Source: Caminibacter mediatlanticus TB-2
GTDB taxonomy: Bacteria; Campylobacterota; Campylobacteria; Campylobacterales; Nautiliaceae
Length of the DNA stretch: 64,000 nucleotides
Reading direction: 5' to 3'
NCBI RefSeq assembly: GCF_005843985.1
Contig: NZ_CP040463.1
Location: 218,501 to 282,500, forward strand
Below the pieces are notes generated by a model. It was not told where the DNA came from. It saw only the letters and a program-made list of their open reading frames with translations, and made no database searches. Positions 39,620 through 48,734 of this stretch are shown in pieces. Position 1 is the first letter of the stretch. The number at the start of each line of letters is the position of its first letter. The position numbers were made by a program, and so were the translations under genes.

Positions 39620-39626
39620 GGACAAA

Positions 39627-40526
39627 ATGAAAATAATTATTGCTTCTACATCATTTCATTTAATAAATGCTTTAATTTTAAAACATCAATTAAATGAGGA
39701 ATTTTTTTTAATTTATATAGGAAAAGAAAATGAAGTCTTTAATAAAGTAAAAACATATTTTGTTGATAGTTTGATTTTAATTGAAGATAAAAATAATAAA
39801 TACAATTTAAGAATTCAAAACGCTAAAAAGTTGTTAGAATTAGTAAAAAATATAAAGCCAAGCGAGATAATTATTGGAAATGATAGAAAGATAGAAAATT
39901 CAATACTTATAGCAAATTATAAAGTTAATTATTCTTATTTAGATGATGGGCTTCATAGTTATATTTTAGAAAATCAACATATGTTTAAATATACAATTTT
40001 TGAAAAAAAACTTAAAGAATTTTTATATAAAAATAGATTAGTTTTGCCAAAATATATAGGAAGTAGTGAATATATAAAAAAAGCATATGTTTATAAACCA
40101 GAATTTGTTCATAAGTATTTAAAAGAAAAAGTGCTTATAAAATTAACTCCTGATACTCATTTTTTAAGAGCGATTTTTAAAGAAAATATTCCAGAGATAA
40201 AAAAATTAATACTTTTTCCTCATCCAAAATTTATTGATGATAAAAAAATAGAGTGCATAAAAAAATATATAGATGAAAATACATTTATAAAACTACATCC
40301 AAGAGATAATAAAACAAAACTAAATGCTAAAAAGATAGATTTAATAGCTGAGGTTTTATTTTTAAATTTAAAAGAAGTTCAGATTTTAGGATTTAATACA
40401 ACAGCTCTTTTAACTGCAAAATGGCTAAATAGTAATTTAGATGTAAAAATGATAAAATTTGATAAGAATTTAAGTGAAATTGAGAAATTTATGATTAAAA
40501 ATGGTATTAAGGAAATTAATTGTTAG
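39627..40526 (+). CDS. GT52/sialyltransferase-like glycosyltransferase
   Basis: A 299-residue protein starting MKIIIASTSFHLINALIL behind AAAAAGG. YSYLDDGLHSYIL, the FIKLHPRD box and a late GFNTTALLTAKWL resemble family GT52 and polysialyltransferase-type enzymes that use CMP-nonulosonates. Since the pse operon makes CMP-pseudaminic acid close by, I infer a pseudaminyltransferase, with moderate confidence. It overlaps the next gene by seven bases. Confidence 0.62.
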   Translation: MKIIIASTSFHLINALILKHQLNEEFFLIYIGKENEVFNKVKTYFVDSLILIEDKNNKYNLRIQNAKKLLELVKNIKPSEIIIGNDRKIENSILIANYKVNYSYLDDGLHSYILENQHMFKYTIFEKKLKEFLYKNRLVLPKYIGSSEYIKKAYVYKPEFVHKYLKEKVLIKLTPDTHFLRAIFKENIPEIKKLILFPHPKFIDDKKIECIKKYIDENTFIKLHPRDNKTKLNAKKIDLIAEVLFLNLKEVQILGFNTTALLTAKWLNSNLDVKMIKFDKNLSEIEKFMIKNGIKEINC

Positions 40527-41587
40527 CTTTTGTAGTAAATAAAAAGCAAAAAAGATTTTTTGAACAAATTAAAAATTATTGCAATATTGAAATAAAAGAA
40601 TCTTCAAAACTTTTAATTCCTTCATTTAAAGCTATTAAATATATCAAAAAAGTTAATTTTAAAAATGCAATTGATTTAAGAGTTAAAGATTTTTATGCAA
40701 AAGGAAAAAAAGCTCCTATTTTTTTAGTAAAAACTTATTATACTCTTTTAGCTTATATCTACTTTTTTAGATTTTTTATTTTAAAAAAGTATGATAAGTT
40801 TTTAATATGGAATGGATTTTTTTTAAGACAAGCTGTTGTATTAGAGATTGCAAAACTTTTTAATAAAGAAATTGTCTATTTTGAGAGTGGATTTTTTGGT
40901 AAATTTGTAATTGATAAAAAAGGAGTTAATTTTTTAAATTCTGTGCCACGAGATAAAGAATTTTATTTAAATTATAAAAATGAAAAAGAGCTTCCTAAGA
41001 AACTTATTCCAAGAAATCCAAAAAATGCAAAAAAATTTTTAAATGCTCCTAAAAAACCTTTGCCAAAAAAATTTATATTCGTTCCTTTTCAAGTAGATTA
41101 TGATACTCAAATACTTCTTTTTTCACCTTGGATAAAATCTATGGATGATTTGTTTAATATATTAAGTGAAATTGCAAAAAATCTTAAAATCCATATAATT
41201 TTTAAAGAACATCCATCTTCAAAAAAAGATTATCCGAATCTCCATAAAAAGGCTGAAAGTTTAGAGTATGTAGATTTTGCAAATGGTTATCCAACGCAAG
41301 AGCTTATTGAAAAAAGCGAAGCTATAATTACAATCAATTCAAGCGTTGGAGTTGAAGCTTTACTTTTTAATAAAAAAGTTATAACTCTTGGGAATGCGTT
41401 TTATAACATTGAAGAGATTGTGAAACACGCTAAAAATGAAAAAGAGTTAATAGAAATTTTAAAAAATCTTGATTCTTGGAAGATTAATAAAAACTTAATT
41501 CAAAACTTTTTAAAATATCTATATTATGAATATTTAGTTGATATTGAAAATCCTAATGAAGTTAAAAGGAAAATAGATTGCAAGTAG
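40520..41587 (+). CDS. Capsule_synth (KpsS/LipB-like) glycan protein
   Basis: A 355-residue protein with TTG start (AAGGA upstream). It carries KFIFVPFQVDYDTQILLFSPWI, FKEHPSS and NSSVGVEALLFNKKVITLGNAFY, the pattern of the Capsule_synth family, members of which are retaining Kdo transferases. Here it may add a Kdo- or nonulosonate-type sugar to a surface glycan. It overlaps both neighbours by 7-10 bases. Confidence 0.7.
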   Translation: MLAFVVNKKQKRFFEQIKNYCNIEIKESSKLLIPSFKAIKYIKKVNFKNAIDLRVKDFYAKGKKAPIFLVKTYYTLLAYIYFFRFFILKKYDKFLIWNGFFLRQAVVLEIAKLFNKEIVYFESGFFGKFVIDKKGVNFLNSVPRDKEFYLNYKNEKELPKKLIPRNPKNAKKFLNAPKKPLPKKFIFVPFQVDYDTQILLFSPWIKSMDDLFNILSEIAKNLKIHIIFKEHPSSKKDYPNLHKKAESLEYVDFANGYPTQELIEKSEAIITINSSVGVEALLFNKKVITLGNAFYNIEEIVKHAKNEKELIEILKNLDSWKINKNLIQNFLKYLYYEYLVDIENPNEVKRKIDCK

Positions 41588-42480
41588 TTTTTTATAATCC
41601 TTATTTAAATAGACTAAAAGATTTAAATGATGACTTGTATTTATCAATGCAAGGAGGAGTTAGTGTTTGGTCAGCATTAGCTCATTTATATCTAAAACAA
41701 TTTAATTATAAAACTTTGTTGTTGGACTATATTCCAAAAGATGAAGCAATAATTATTTTTCATCCAAGATTTACCAAATTTTTAAAAAGAGAAAAAAATC
41801 TCAAAAATAAAATATTAGTTGCTACCTTAGCAGATGCAAGGAATAAATTAAATTTTGTTGATTATCATATAGTTCAAAATCCTTATCAAGTAGATAATTA
41901 TTCTTTTTTTGTCCCTCATTTTCCTCAACCTAAAATACTTCCAAGAAAAAAAGATAAAATTGAAAATATTTCATTTAAAGGGGAAAAACAAAATTTAGAT
42001 GAATATTTTTATTCTAATGATTTTTTAAAAAAAATAAAAGCTTTACAATTAAATTTTTTAATAGAAAGTAATGAAAAATGGAGAGATTATTCTAATGTTG
42101 ATATAATTTTAGCTATTAGAGGTTATGATAAAAATATGTGGATAAAAAAACCTTTTACAAAAGTAATAAATGCTTGGATAGGTAAAACTCCTATTATTGT
42201 AGGAGATAATGAGTTAGCTTATAAATATTTAAAAAAAAATAAATTAGATTTTATAGAAGTTAGTAATAAATATGAAGTAATAGAAAAAATAAAATATTTA
42301 ATAAACAATCCTTCTTTTTATGAAGATATAGTTTTAAATGGAATTGAAAGAAGCAAAGAATTTAGTATTGATAAAATTGTAAAAGAGTGGATTAATATAA
42401 TTGAAGAGATAAAAAATAGAGGGAAAAGAAAGAGTTTAAAAAAAGAATTTTTAAAACTTATAAAATTAAGGAGTTTTTAA
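41578..42480 (+). CDS. Putative GT-B glycosyltransferase
   Basis: A 300-residue protein with TTG start. The C-terminal half has KPFTKVINAWIGKTPIIVG and YLINNPSFYEDIVLNG, resembling the donor-binding half of GT-B enzymes, and an early SMQGGVSVWSALA. The N-terminal half is short, so the assignment is by general pattern. A run of nine A residues at 42232-42240 lies in the coding region. Confidence 0.55.
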   Translation: MQVVFYNPYLNRLKDLNDDLYLSMQGGVSVWSALAHLYLKQFNYKTLLLDYIPKDEAIIIFHPRFTKFLKREKNLKNKILVATLADARNKLNFVDYHIVQNPYQVDNYSFFVPHFPQPKILPRKKDKIENISFKGEKQNLDEYFYSNDFLKKIKALQLNFLIESNEKWRDYSNVDIILAIRGYDKNMWIKKPFTKVINAWIGKTPIIVGDNELAYKYLKKNKLDFIEVSNKYEVIEKIKYLINNPSFYEDIVLNGIERSKEFSIDKIVKEWINIIEEIKNRGKRKSLKKEFLKLIKLRSF

Positions 42481-42481
42481 T

Positions 42482-43228
42482 TTGAAAATTGGAATAATTT
42501 TAGCTACATACAATAGAGATAAACTTTTATTAAATACTATTAGATCTATTGAAAATCAAACATATAAGAATTATTTAATTTGTGTTGTTGATGATGGCAG
42601 TAAGATACCAGTTAAGTCATTTTTAAAAGAGAATGAAAAACTAAAAATTATTACATTACCTCAAAATAGAGGAAATAATTTTGCAAGAAATGAAGCCTTA
42701 AATTATTTAAAAAATAAAGTGGATTTTATTACTATAATTGATGATGATGATGAGTTTAAAGAAAATGCTTTTGAAGAATTTGTAAAAGATTATAAACAAT
42801 TTAAAAAAGATTGGTTTGTGTATAAAGTAGAAGATAAAAATACAAAAAAAGTTTTATCAAGGTTTAAAGCATATGGAGAGTGGGATTATTTATGGTATAT
42901 GTGGAGAATAAAATTTTTTAAAGATGGCCAACACTTTTTTAATACAAAACTTATAGATGAAAATATAAAATTTACTAATGAATTCAAAAATGGACAAGAG
43001 TGGTATTTTTGGATTCATTTAAATACTAAAACAAAAATGTTTGTTAGTGATAAAGTATTAGCGAAAAAAGAGTATTTAAGTAGTGGATTATCTAATAATA
43101 AAAATGAAAAAGAATACAAACAAAAATTTTATTTTAAGAAGTATGTAATGAAAAAACTTGGCTATTCATTAATTAAATGGCAAATATTGAAAGGTATTTA
43201 TGAAATTACTAAGTTCTTTACGAAATAA
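42482..43228 (+). CDS. Glycosyltransferase family 2 protein
   Basis: A 248-residue GT-A glycosyltransferase: KIGIILATYNRDKLLLNTIRSIENQTY, VVDDGS and the metal-binding IIDDDDEF. The start is TTG; AAGGAG lies at its optimal distance. It overlaps the O-antigen ligase start by 29 bases, linking glycan assembly and transfer genes. Confidence 0.85.
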   Translation: MKIGIILATYNRDKLLLNTIRSIENQTYKNYLICVVDDGSKIPVKSFLKENEKLKIITLPQNRGNNFARNEALNYLKNKVDFITIIDDDDEFKENAFEEFVKDYKQFKKDWFVYKVEDKNTKKVLSRFKAYGEWDYLWYMWRIKFFKDGQHFFNTKLIDENIKFTNEFKNGQEWYFWIHLNTKTKMFVSDKVLAKKEYLSSGLSNNKNEKEYKQKFYFKKYVMKKLGYSLIKWQILKGIYEITKFFTK

Positions 43229-44447
43229 TGCTAATATTATTTTAAATTATTTAGTCATTTTATACGCTTTTTCTATTCCTCTTGATTTAAAAATTTATAG
43301 GTTTGTAGTAATTGCATTATTTATATTTTTTATATTACAAAAAGATATAAAAGAAAAAATCAAATGGACTTTAAAAAATAGGTTTTTTCAACTCTTTTTA
43401 ATTTATATAATATATCAATTTTTAGTAGTTTTATGGACACCTAATAAAGAATATGGATTAAGATTTGCCTTAAAATATGTAGAATATTTTTTACCACTTT
43501 TTATTATAACATCTTCATTAAAAAAAGAATTTATAAATAAAGTAATAAATGGATGGCTTTTGAGTATGTTTATTACTGAAATTATTGCATATGGGATTTA
43601 TTTTGATTTATGGAGTACTAAATATCATAATTTACATTTAAATACTATAACCCCTTTTTATCATCATACTATCTATTCTTTATTTTTAAGTACTTCGATT
43701 TTGATTATGCTATATAAACTTTTATATGAAAAATGGTCAATATTTCACTATATATCATTATTTTTTCTTTTAACAATGAGTATAAATCTTTTTTTAACCA
43801 TAGGAAGAGGAGGACAAATAGCATTTTTTATAACGTTATTTGTTTTATTATTTATTAAATTTAGAAAAAATAAAAAGATATTATTTATTTCTATTTTTAC
43901 TCCATTTTTAATCTTTTTTTTAGCTTATAATTACAGCAACAAATTTCATAACAGAATCAATTTAGCTATTAATGATACAAAAAATATTTTTGAAAATAAA
44001 AATTTTTGTGGAAGTTGGGGAAATAGGGTAGGTAGTTATATAGTAGCAAAAGATATAATTGAAAAATCACCTCTTTTGGGAGTAGGATTTCATACACCTA
44101 TGGAGATATTACCTATTATTGTCCATGAGAAATATCCTTATTTAAAATGTATTATACCCTCTCAAACAATTCATTTACATAATACTTTCTTAATGGAAAT
44201 AACTCAGACAGGTATAATAGGCCTCTTTCTTTTTTTATTGATACTTTTTTATTTAGTTAAAATTAAAGTTAAAAATAATTTTATTAGGTATCTTAAAACT
44301 GTATTTTTGATACATTTTATTTTCTTTTCTATTATTGATTATTCTTGGCATATTTCTTATTTAATGAAATATTTTGTTTTATTTAGCAGTATTATTTTGG
44401 CTTCCACCTATCATGAAACCAATAATACTGAGAAGGATATTTCTTAA
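43200..44447 (+). CDS. O-antigen ligase family protein (WaaL-like)
   Basis: A 415-residue membrane protein with about ten hydrophobic segments and the Wzy_C periplasmic loop (GVGFHTPMEILPI... THLHNTFLMEI-like, here QTIHLHNTFLMEITQTGIIGL), including the TIGRGGQIAFF stretch. Ligases of this family transfer lipid-linked O-polysaccharide to lipid A-core. A polymerase (Wzy) role is the alternative. It overlaps the lpxL-like gene convergently by 56 bases. Confidence 0.8.
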   Translation: MKLLSSLRNNANIILNYLVILYAFSIPLDLKIYRFVVIALFIFFILQKDIKEKIKWTLKNRFFQLFLIYIIYQFLVVLWTPNKEYGLRFALKYVEYFLPLFIITSSLKKEFINKVINGWLLSMFITEIIAYGIYFDLWSTKYHNLHLNTITPFYHHTIYSLFLSTSILIMLYKLLYEKWSIFHYISLFFLLTMSINLFLTIGRGGQIAFFITLFVLLFIKFRKNKKILFISIFTPFLIFFLAYNYSNKFHNRINLAINDTKNIFENKNFCGSWGNRVGSYIVAKDIIEKSPLLGVGFHTPMEILPIIVHEKYPYLKCIIPSQTIHLHNTFLMEITQTGIIGLFLFLLILFYLVKIKVKNNFIRYLKTVFLIHFIFFSIIDYSWHISYLMKYFVLFSSIILASTYHETNNTEKDIS

Positions 44448-45210
44448 TCATATCTTCTATCTCTTTTGCTTGCCATTTAGTAAATTCTTCAATTGTATTA
44501 TTTTCTTTAAATTCTCTTGGTTTTTTAAATTGTAAAATATATTCATTGTTTTTTTTATAGCAAAAACCAGGAATTACAATTCCTTTTGTTGATTTTGCAA
44601 TTTTAGATATTGCAGGATTAAATTTTGTAGGAATAAAAAAAGGAATAATTGGAGCGTTTCTATTACTTGTTTTTTGGTCTATTAAGATTCCAAGTATTCT
44701 TTTTTCTTTTAGAAGTGATTTTATAATTTCTCTTGAAGAGCGTTTTTTATTAATTAGTTTGATATCTTCATCTCCTCTTATTTTTTTGAAAAATTTATTA
44801 ATTTTTTCATTTTCTATTTCACGCATAATTATAGCTAAAGGTTTTTTATATTTTTTTACTATTAATTTTGGTGAAATTTCCCAATTTCCAAAATGAGCTG
44901 TCATTAAAATAATAGGCTTCTTAGAATTAATTGCTTCTAAAAGATATTTTTCATTAATAATTTTTATTTCATCTAATTTAGATGGATTTTTCTTAAATTC
45001 AATTATATCTTCAAAAAAACTTAAAAAATTTTTATATGTATTTTTTGCAATTTTTATTTTCTCTTTTTTTGATTTATTAGGAAAAGCAATATCTAAATTT
45101 TTTAAAACAATTGGTTTTCTAAAAAAATCTAAATAATAAAAAATAAACCAAAGTTTGCTGAGTATTTTTATTGATGCCAAAAAATAAAATATCCTAAATA
45201 ATATATACAT
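44392..45210 (-). CDS. Lipid A biosynthesis lauroyl-type acyltransferase (LpxL/HtrB family)
   Basis: A 272-residue acyltransferase with one N-terminal membrane helix and the catalytic motif TAHFGNWE (HX4E form), followed by GILIDQKTSNRNAPIIPFF, and a C-terminal QYYWFHDRWK. It adds a secondary acyl chain to Kdo-lipid A. It follows murG without a gap (start behind AAGGA). Confidence 0.88.
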   Translation of the reverse strand: MYILFRIFYFLASIKILSKLWFIFYYLDFFRKPIVLKNLDIAFPNKSKKEKIKIAKNTYKNFLSFFEDIIEFKKNPSKLDEIKIINEKYLLEAINSKKPIILMTAHFGNWEISPKLIVKKYKKPLAIIMREIENEKINKFFKKIRGDEDIKLINKKRSSREIIKSLLKEKRILGILIDQKTSNRNAPIIPFFIPTKFNPAISKIAKSTKGIVIPGFCYKKNNEYILQFKKPREFKENNTIEEFTKWQAKEIEDMIKKYPSQYYWFHDRWKPK

Positions 45211-46227
45211 TTAATTCCTTAACATTTCATCAACAATTTTTTCTACACCATTTTGAAGTTTAATTTTATCAAGATTTTTGCTTAATACTTCTATATTAAT
45301 ATTATTTAAAATTTTGAAGAATTCTTTTTTTTCTACATTTCTTTTCACAATTGCAGCATTTTTATCCGCAAGCCATTTAGCATTATAATATTGATGGTCT
45401 CCTGCTGCGTAAGGATAAGGTATAAAAATAGCTGGAAGTTTATTTGCAGTTAGCTCAAAAAGTGTAGAAGCACCAGCTCTACTTATAGCTAAATCGGATG
45501 ATGCAATTTTTACAGCTAAATTTTTATCAAAATCAAAAACGTTAGCATCAATTTTTTCTTTTTCATAAAATTCTTTTACCCTTTTGTAATCTTTTTTTCC
45601 TGTTTGATGAATAATTTTTATATCTTTTTTATTTAATTCTTTTGCAACCTCTAAGGCTAAATTATTAATTTGTAAAGCTCCTTGACTTCCTCCAAGAAAA
45701 ATAATAGTTTTTATCTCTTTTCTAATTCTTGCTGTTTTAAAAAAAATATCTTCAATAGGATAAGGGTCATTATAAAAAAAAGTGTTAAAAAATCTTTTAG
45801 AAAATGGTTTTAATATTTTATTTAAACTTCCAATGTGAGCGTTTTGTTCATGTATATATAATTTACAAAATCCTAAACTTGCAAAACTTGCAGGGGCTGC
45901 ACTATATCCTCCAACTGAGAAAACTTTTTTAATATTGTGTTTTTTTAAGATTTTTTTAGCTTCAAAAGAATTTTTTAAAATATTACTTAATGCAGTTATT
46001 TTTGATAATCCTTTTTTATTTACAACTCCACTGGAATCTAAAAAATATTTAGCACTAAAACCTTCATCATTTTCAAACCACTCCATATCAGCACCAGAAG
46101 TTGAACCAATATAAATTGGCTTTATTCCTCTTTTATTTAATTCATCTTTTATAACTTTTGCAATTTTTAGATGTCCTCCTGTTCCACCACCTGTTATTGC
46201 TATATTATTTAATTTTTCATTTTTCAT
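45211..46227 (-). CDS. murG: MurG, lipid II synthase
   Basis: A 338-residue GT28 glycosyltransferase that adds GlcNAc to lipid I at the inner membrane. The N-terminal TGGGTGGHL, FSVGGYSAAPASFA, IHEQNAHIGSLN, FLGGSQGALQINNLAL and ISRAGASTLFEL motifs are complete. The first residues MKNEKLNN and the start codon come from a heptad array between ftsW and murG. Confidence 0.95.
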   Translation of the reverse strand: MKNEKLNNIAITGGGTGGHLKIAKVIKDELNKRGIKPIYIGSTSGADMEWFENDEGFSAKYFLDSSGVVNKKGLSKITALSNILKNSFEAKKILKKHNIKKVFSVGGYSAAPASFASLGFCKLYIHEQNAHIGSLNKILKPFSKRFFNTFFYNDPYPIEDIFFKTARIRKEIKTIIFLGGSQGALQINNLALEVAKELNKKDIKIIHQTGKKDYKRVKEFYEKEKIDANVFDFDKNLAVKIASSDLAISRAGASTLFELTANKLPAIFIPYPYAAGDHQYYNAKWLADKNAAIVKRNVEKKEFFKILNNINIEVLSKNLDKIKLQNGVEKIVDEMLRN

Positions 46228-46240
46228 TTTCCATTTTCCA
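46213..46240 (-). repeat. Heptad array c (4 x 7 bp) at the murG start
   Basis: Minus strand: TGGAAAA, TGGAAAA, TGAAAAA, TGAAAAA, preceded by TTAATTAAA. The array fills the 14 bases between the ftsW stop and the murG start and runs into murG; the murG ATG is formed at a unit junction. Confidence 0.88.
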
Positions 46241-46241
46241 T

Positions 46242-47384
46242 TTAATTAAGTTTTGCTTTTTTACTAATCATTAAAACCATCCCAATTGCAGTTGCAAAAG
46301 CAAGTAATGAACTTCCTCCATAACTTAAAAATGGTACAGTTAATCCTTTTAGAGGAATTAAAGATGTTATTCCAAGTCCGTTTAAAATTAATTGAATTCC
46401 AATAATACTTCCAATTCCAAGAGCAAAAAGTTGATATTCTTTTTTTTCACTTCTATTAGAAATTCTAAAAATTCTATAAAGTAAAATAGCAAAAAGAGAT
46501 AAAATAATTGTGATTCCAATAAGGCCACTCTCTTCTGCAATTCCAGCTAAAACAAAGTCTGTATGCACATCGCTTAAAAATCCAAGTTTAAAAATTCCAT
46601 TTCCAATTCCAACACCCAAAACTCCTCCGTGATGTATGGCATTAATAGATTCAATTACTTGTCCATAATTTGCAATTGAACCTTTTACAAGTGGTTCTGA
46701 GAAAAAATTAGAACTCATTGTATATAACCAATTTTCAATTCTTTTTAATCTATATTCTTTTGAAATGATTGCTAAAAAAACTCCAAAGGCAATAATAATT
46801 CCTACAAATAATAAAGTTTTAATTCTTCCCCCAGCTGCTAAAAGTAGAATTGCAAAAGTTAGCATTATTACTCCAACTTGACCTAAATCAGATAATAATA
46901 AAGAAATTATTCCTCCAAAAATTCCTAAAATAAATATATAAGGTAAAAGTAAAGAGATATCTTCTTTTAAATTTTTAGTTTTTTTAACCTTCCTCGTAAA
47001 AGACCAAGCTAAGAAAAAAACTACTCCAATTTTAAAAAATTCAATAGGAGAGAATTTAAAAATTCCAATTTTAATCCATCTTTTAGCTCCATTGATAATT
47101 GGAGCAATACTTTCTGGTAAAAATGGAAGAGTAATTACTAAAATAGCTGATATTATAAAAATACTAAATCCTATTTTATTGAACCACTTATCAGGGTCTA
47201 ATCTTGATAAAGTAATCATTATTATAAATCCTATTGTTGCAAATAAAATATATCTAAATAAAAAATGAAATTCTCCTAAATGTTTTTTAGTTTCTAAAAA
47301 AACAGGTAAAGAGTATGAAAATATTGCTCCAATGAGCATTAAAATAGCTACAATTATAAAAATTATTGAATCAACTTTTTGCAA
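46242..47384 (-). CDS. ftsW: FtsW/RodA-family SEDS peptidoglycan glycosyltransferase
   Basis: A 380-residue membrane protein with about ten helices and SEDS motifs: GAKRWIKIGIFKFSPIEFFKI, SDLGQVGVIMLTFAIL, HHGGVLGVGIGNGIFKLG, DVHTDFVLAGIAEESG and GLTVPFLSYGGSSL. Pairing with murG favours FtsW (division) over RodA. The start is TTG behind AAAGG. Confidence 0.92.
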   Translation of the reverse strand: MQKVDSIIFIIVAILMLIGAIFSYSLPVFLETKKHLGEFHFLFRYILFATIGFIIMITLSRLDPDKWFNKIGFSIFIISAILVITLPFLPESIAPIINGAKRWIKIGIFKFSPIEFFKIGVVFFLAWSFTRKVKKTKNLKEDISLLLPYIFILGIFGGIISLLLSDLGQVGVIMLTFAILLLAAGGRIKTLLFVGIIIAFGVFLAIISKEYRLKRIENWLYTMSSNFFSEPLVKGSIANYGQVIESINAIHHGGVLGVGIGNGIFKLGFLSDVHTDFVLAGIAEESGLIGITIILSLFAILLYRIFRISNRSEKKEYQLFALGIGSIIGIQLILNGLGITSLIPLKGLTVPFLSYGGSSLLAFATAIGMVLMISKKAKLN

Positions 47385-47456
47385 ATTTAACCTTTATGGA
47401 GTATAATTTAAATAAAATTTTATCATAATTAAGTAATCTAAATATGACAAAATTAC

Positions 47457-47470
47457 GGAATAATTTTTGC
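47457..47470 (+). promoter_or_regulatory. Sigma-54 promoter of flgBC-fliE
   Basis: GGAATAATTTTTGC has the -24 GG and -12 GC separated by exactly ten bases, followed by TT, and fits the Campylobacter RpoN form GGAA-N6-TTGCTT. It lies 23 bases upstream of flgB. Rod and hook genes in Campylobacterota are RpoN/FlgSR-dependent, so the location agrees. Confidence 0.82.
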
Positions 47471-47492
47471 TTGGATTTAAAAAAGGTCAAAA

Positions 47493-47921
47493 ATGGCATT
47501 TGAAATCTCTAAAAGCTTTGGTATTATGGAACAAGCCTTGCATTATAGAAAAATAAGACAAGATATGATTGCAAGTAATATTGCAAATGCTGATACTCCT
47601 TTTTATAGACCAAAAGATATTAGATTTGAAGATGCCTTGCAAGAAGAGATAAATAAAAAATTTAATAAACCATCAAAAAAATTAGAATTAGCAAAAACAA
47701 ATCCTATGCATTTAGAACCAAAAGATATTGAAGATTCATATAAACCTATTGTATTTTTTAGAGATGGTCATTTAGCAAGAAATGATGGAAATAGCGTTGA
47801 TATTGATGTTGAAACAACAGAAATGGCAAAAAATAATATAGCTTATAATGCAACAATTCAAGCACTTAAAAAAGATATAGAAATTTTTAAAGCAGTTATT
47901 GATTCAAGCAAAAATATATAA
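47493..47921 (+). CDS. flgB: Flagellar basal body rod protein FlgB
   Basis: A 142-residue proximal rod protein. The N-terminal MASNIANADTPFYRPKDIRFEDAL stretch, containing the rod/hook-family ANxxTPFY motif, and the C-terminal TEMAKNNIAYNATIQALKKDIEIFKAVI helix are diagnostic. First gene of flgB-flgC-fliE behind a sigma-54 site. Confidence 0.95.
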   Translation: MAFEISKSFGIMEQALHYRKIRQDMIASNIANADTPFYRPKDIRFEDALQEEINKKFNKPSKKLELAKTNPMHLEPKDIEDSYKPIVFFRDGHLARNDGNSVDIDVETTEMAKNNIAYNATIQALKKDIEIFKAVIDSSKNI

Positions 47922-47930
47922 GGATAAGAA

Positions 47931-48428
47931 ATGGCATTTTTAAATAGTTTTGATATTTCAGGATATGGATTATCAGCCCAACGATTTAGGATTAATATTA
48001 TCTCAGAAAATATTGCAAATGCTAATACTACAAGGACTCCTGAGGGTGGTCCATATAGAAGAAAAGAGGTTATTTTTAAAGCAATACCATTTGAAGATAT
48101 ATTAAATAAAGAGATTGAAAATTCAGCGAATTTTCATAAATATGAAAATCCATTAGATGAAGAAGGAGAAGATTATAAAGTTGCAAAACCACCAATTGAA
48201 ACTGTTATAGTAGATAAAATAGTAAGAGATGACTCTAAACCTATTTTAAAATACGAACCAGACAATCCAGATGCAAATGCTGATGGATATGTAGCATATC
48301 CAAATATAAATCCAGTAATAGAAATGGCCGATTTAATAGAAGCAACAAGAAGTTATCAAGCAAATGTTGCTGCATTTCAAAGTGCAAAAAATATGGCACA
48401 AAGTGCTATTAATATTTTACAAGCATAA
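47931..48428 (+). CDS. flgC: Flagellar basal body rod protein FlgC
   Basis: A 165-residue rod protein: SGYGLSAQRFRINIISENIANANTTRTPEGGPYRRK at the N-terminus and NPVIEMADLIEATRSYQANVAAFQSAKNMAQSAINIL at the C-terminus are typical. It follows flgB by nine bases with AAGGA. Confidence 0.96.
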   Translation: MAFLNSFDISGYGLSAQRFRINIISENIANANTTRTPEGGPYRRKEVIFKAIPFEDILNKEIENSANFHKYENPLDEEGEDYKVAKPPIETVIVDKIVRDDSKPILKYEPDNPDANADGYVAYPNINPVIEMADLIEATRSYQANVAAFQSAKNMAQSAINILQA

Positions 48429-48437
48429 GGATAAAAA

Positions 48438-48734
48438 ATGGCTTTTATTAATAAAGTAGATAATAATTTAAATAATTTAACATCTATAAATAAACAACAA
48501 AAAAATAATAATGAATTAAATTTTTCAGATGTTTTAAAAAAAGAATTAAATGAAACAAATAATTTAATGCAAAAAGCTGAAAAAGCCTCTGCTGATATAG
48601 CAAGCGGTGAGGTGCAAGATTTAGCAAAAGCAAGTATTACTATTCAAAAGGCTGAGATGAAAATGAAAATGATGCTTGAAGTAAGGAATAAAGCCATAAA
48701 TGCATATAAAGAACTGTTAAAAACTCAAATTTAA
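48438..48734 (+). CDS. fliE: Flagellar hook-basal body complex protein FliE
   Basis: A 98-residue FliE that joins the MS ring to the rod. The C-terminal half (ASADIASGEVQDLAKASITIQKAEMKMKMMLEVRNKAINAYKELLKTQI) is the conserved part. Its stop overlaps the start of the penicillin-binding protein gene by one base. Confidence 0.94.
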   Translation: MAFINKVDNNLNNLTSINKQQKNNNELNFSDVLKKELNETNNLMQKAEKASADIASGEVQDLAKASITIQKAEMKMKMMLEVRNKAINAYKELLKTQI

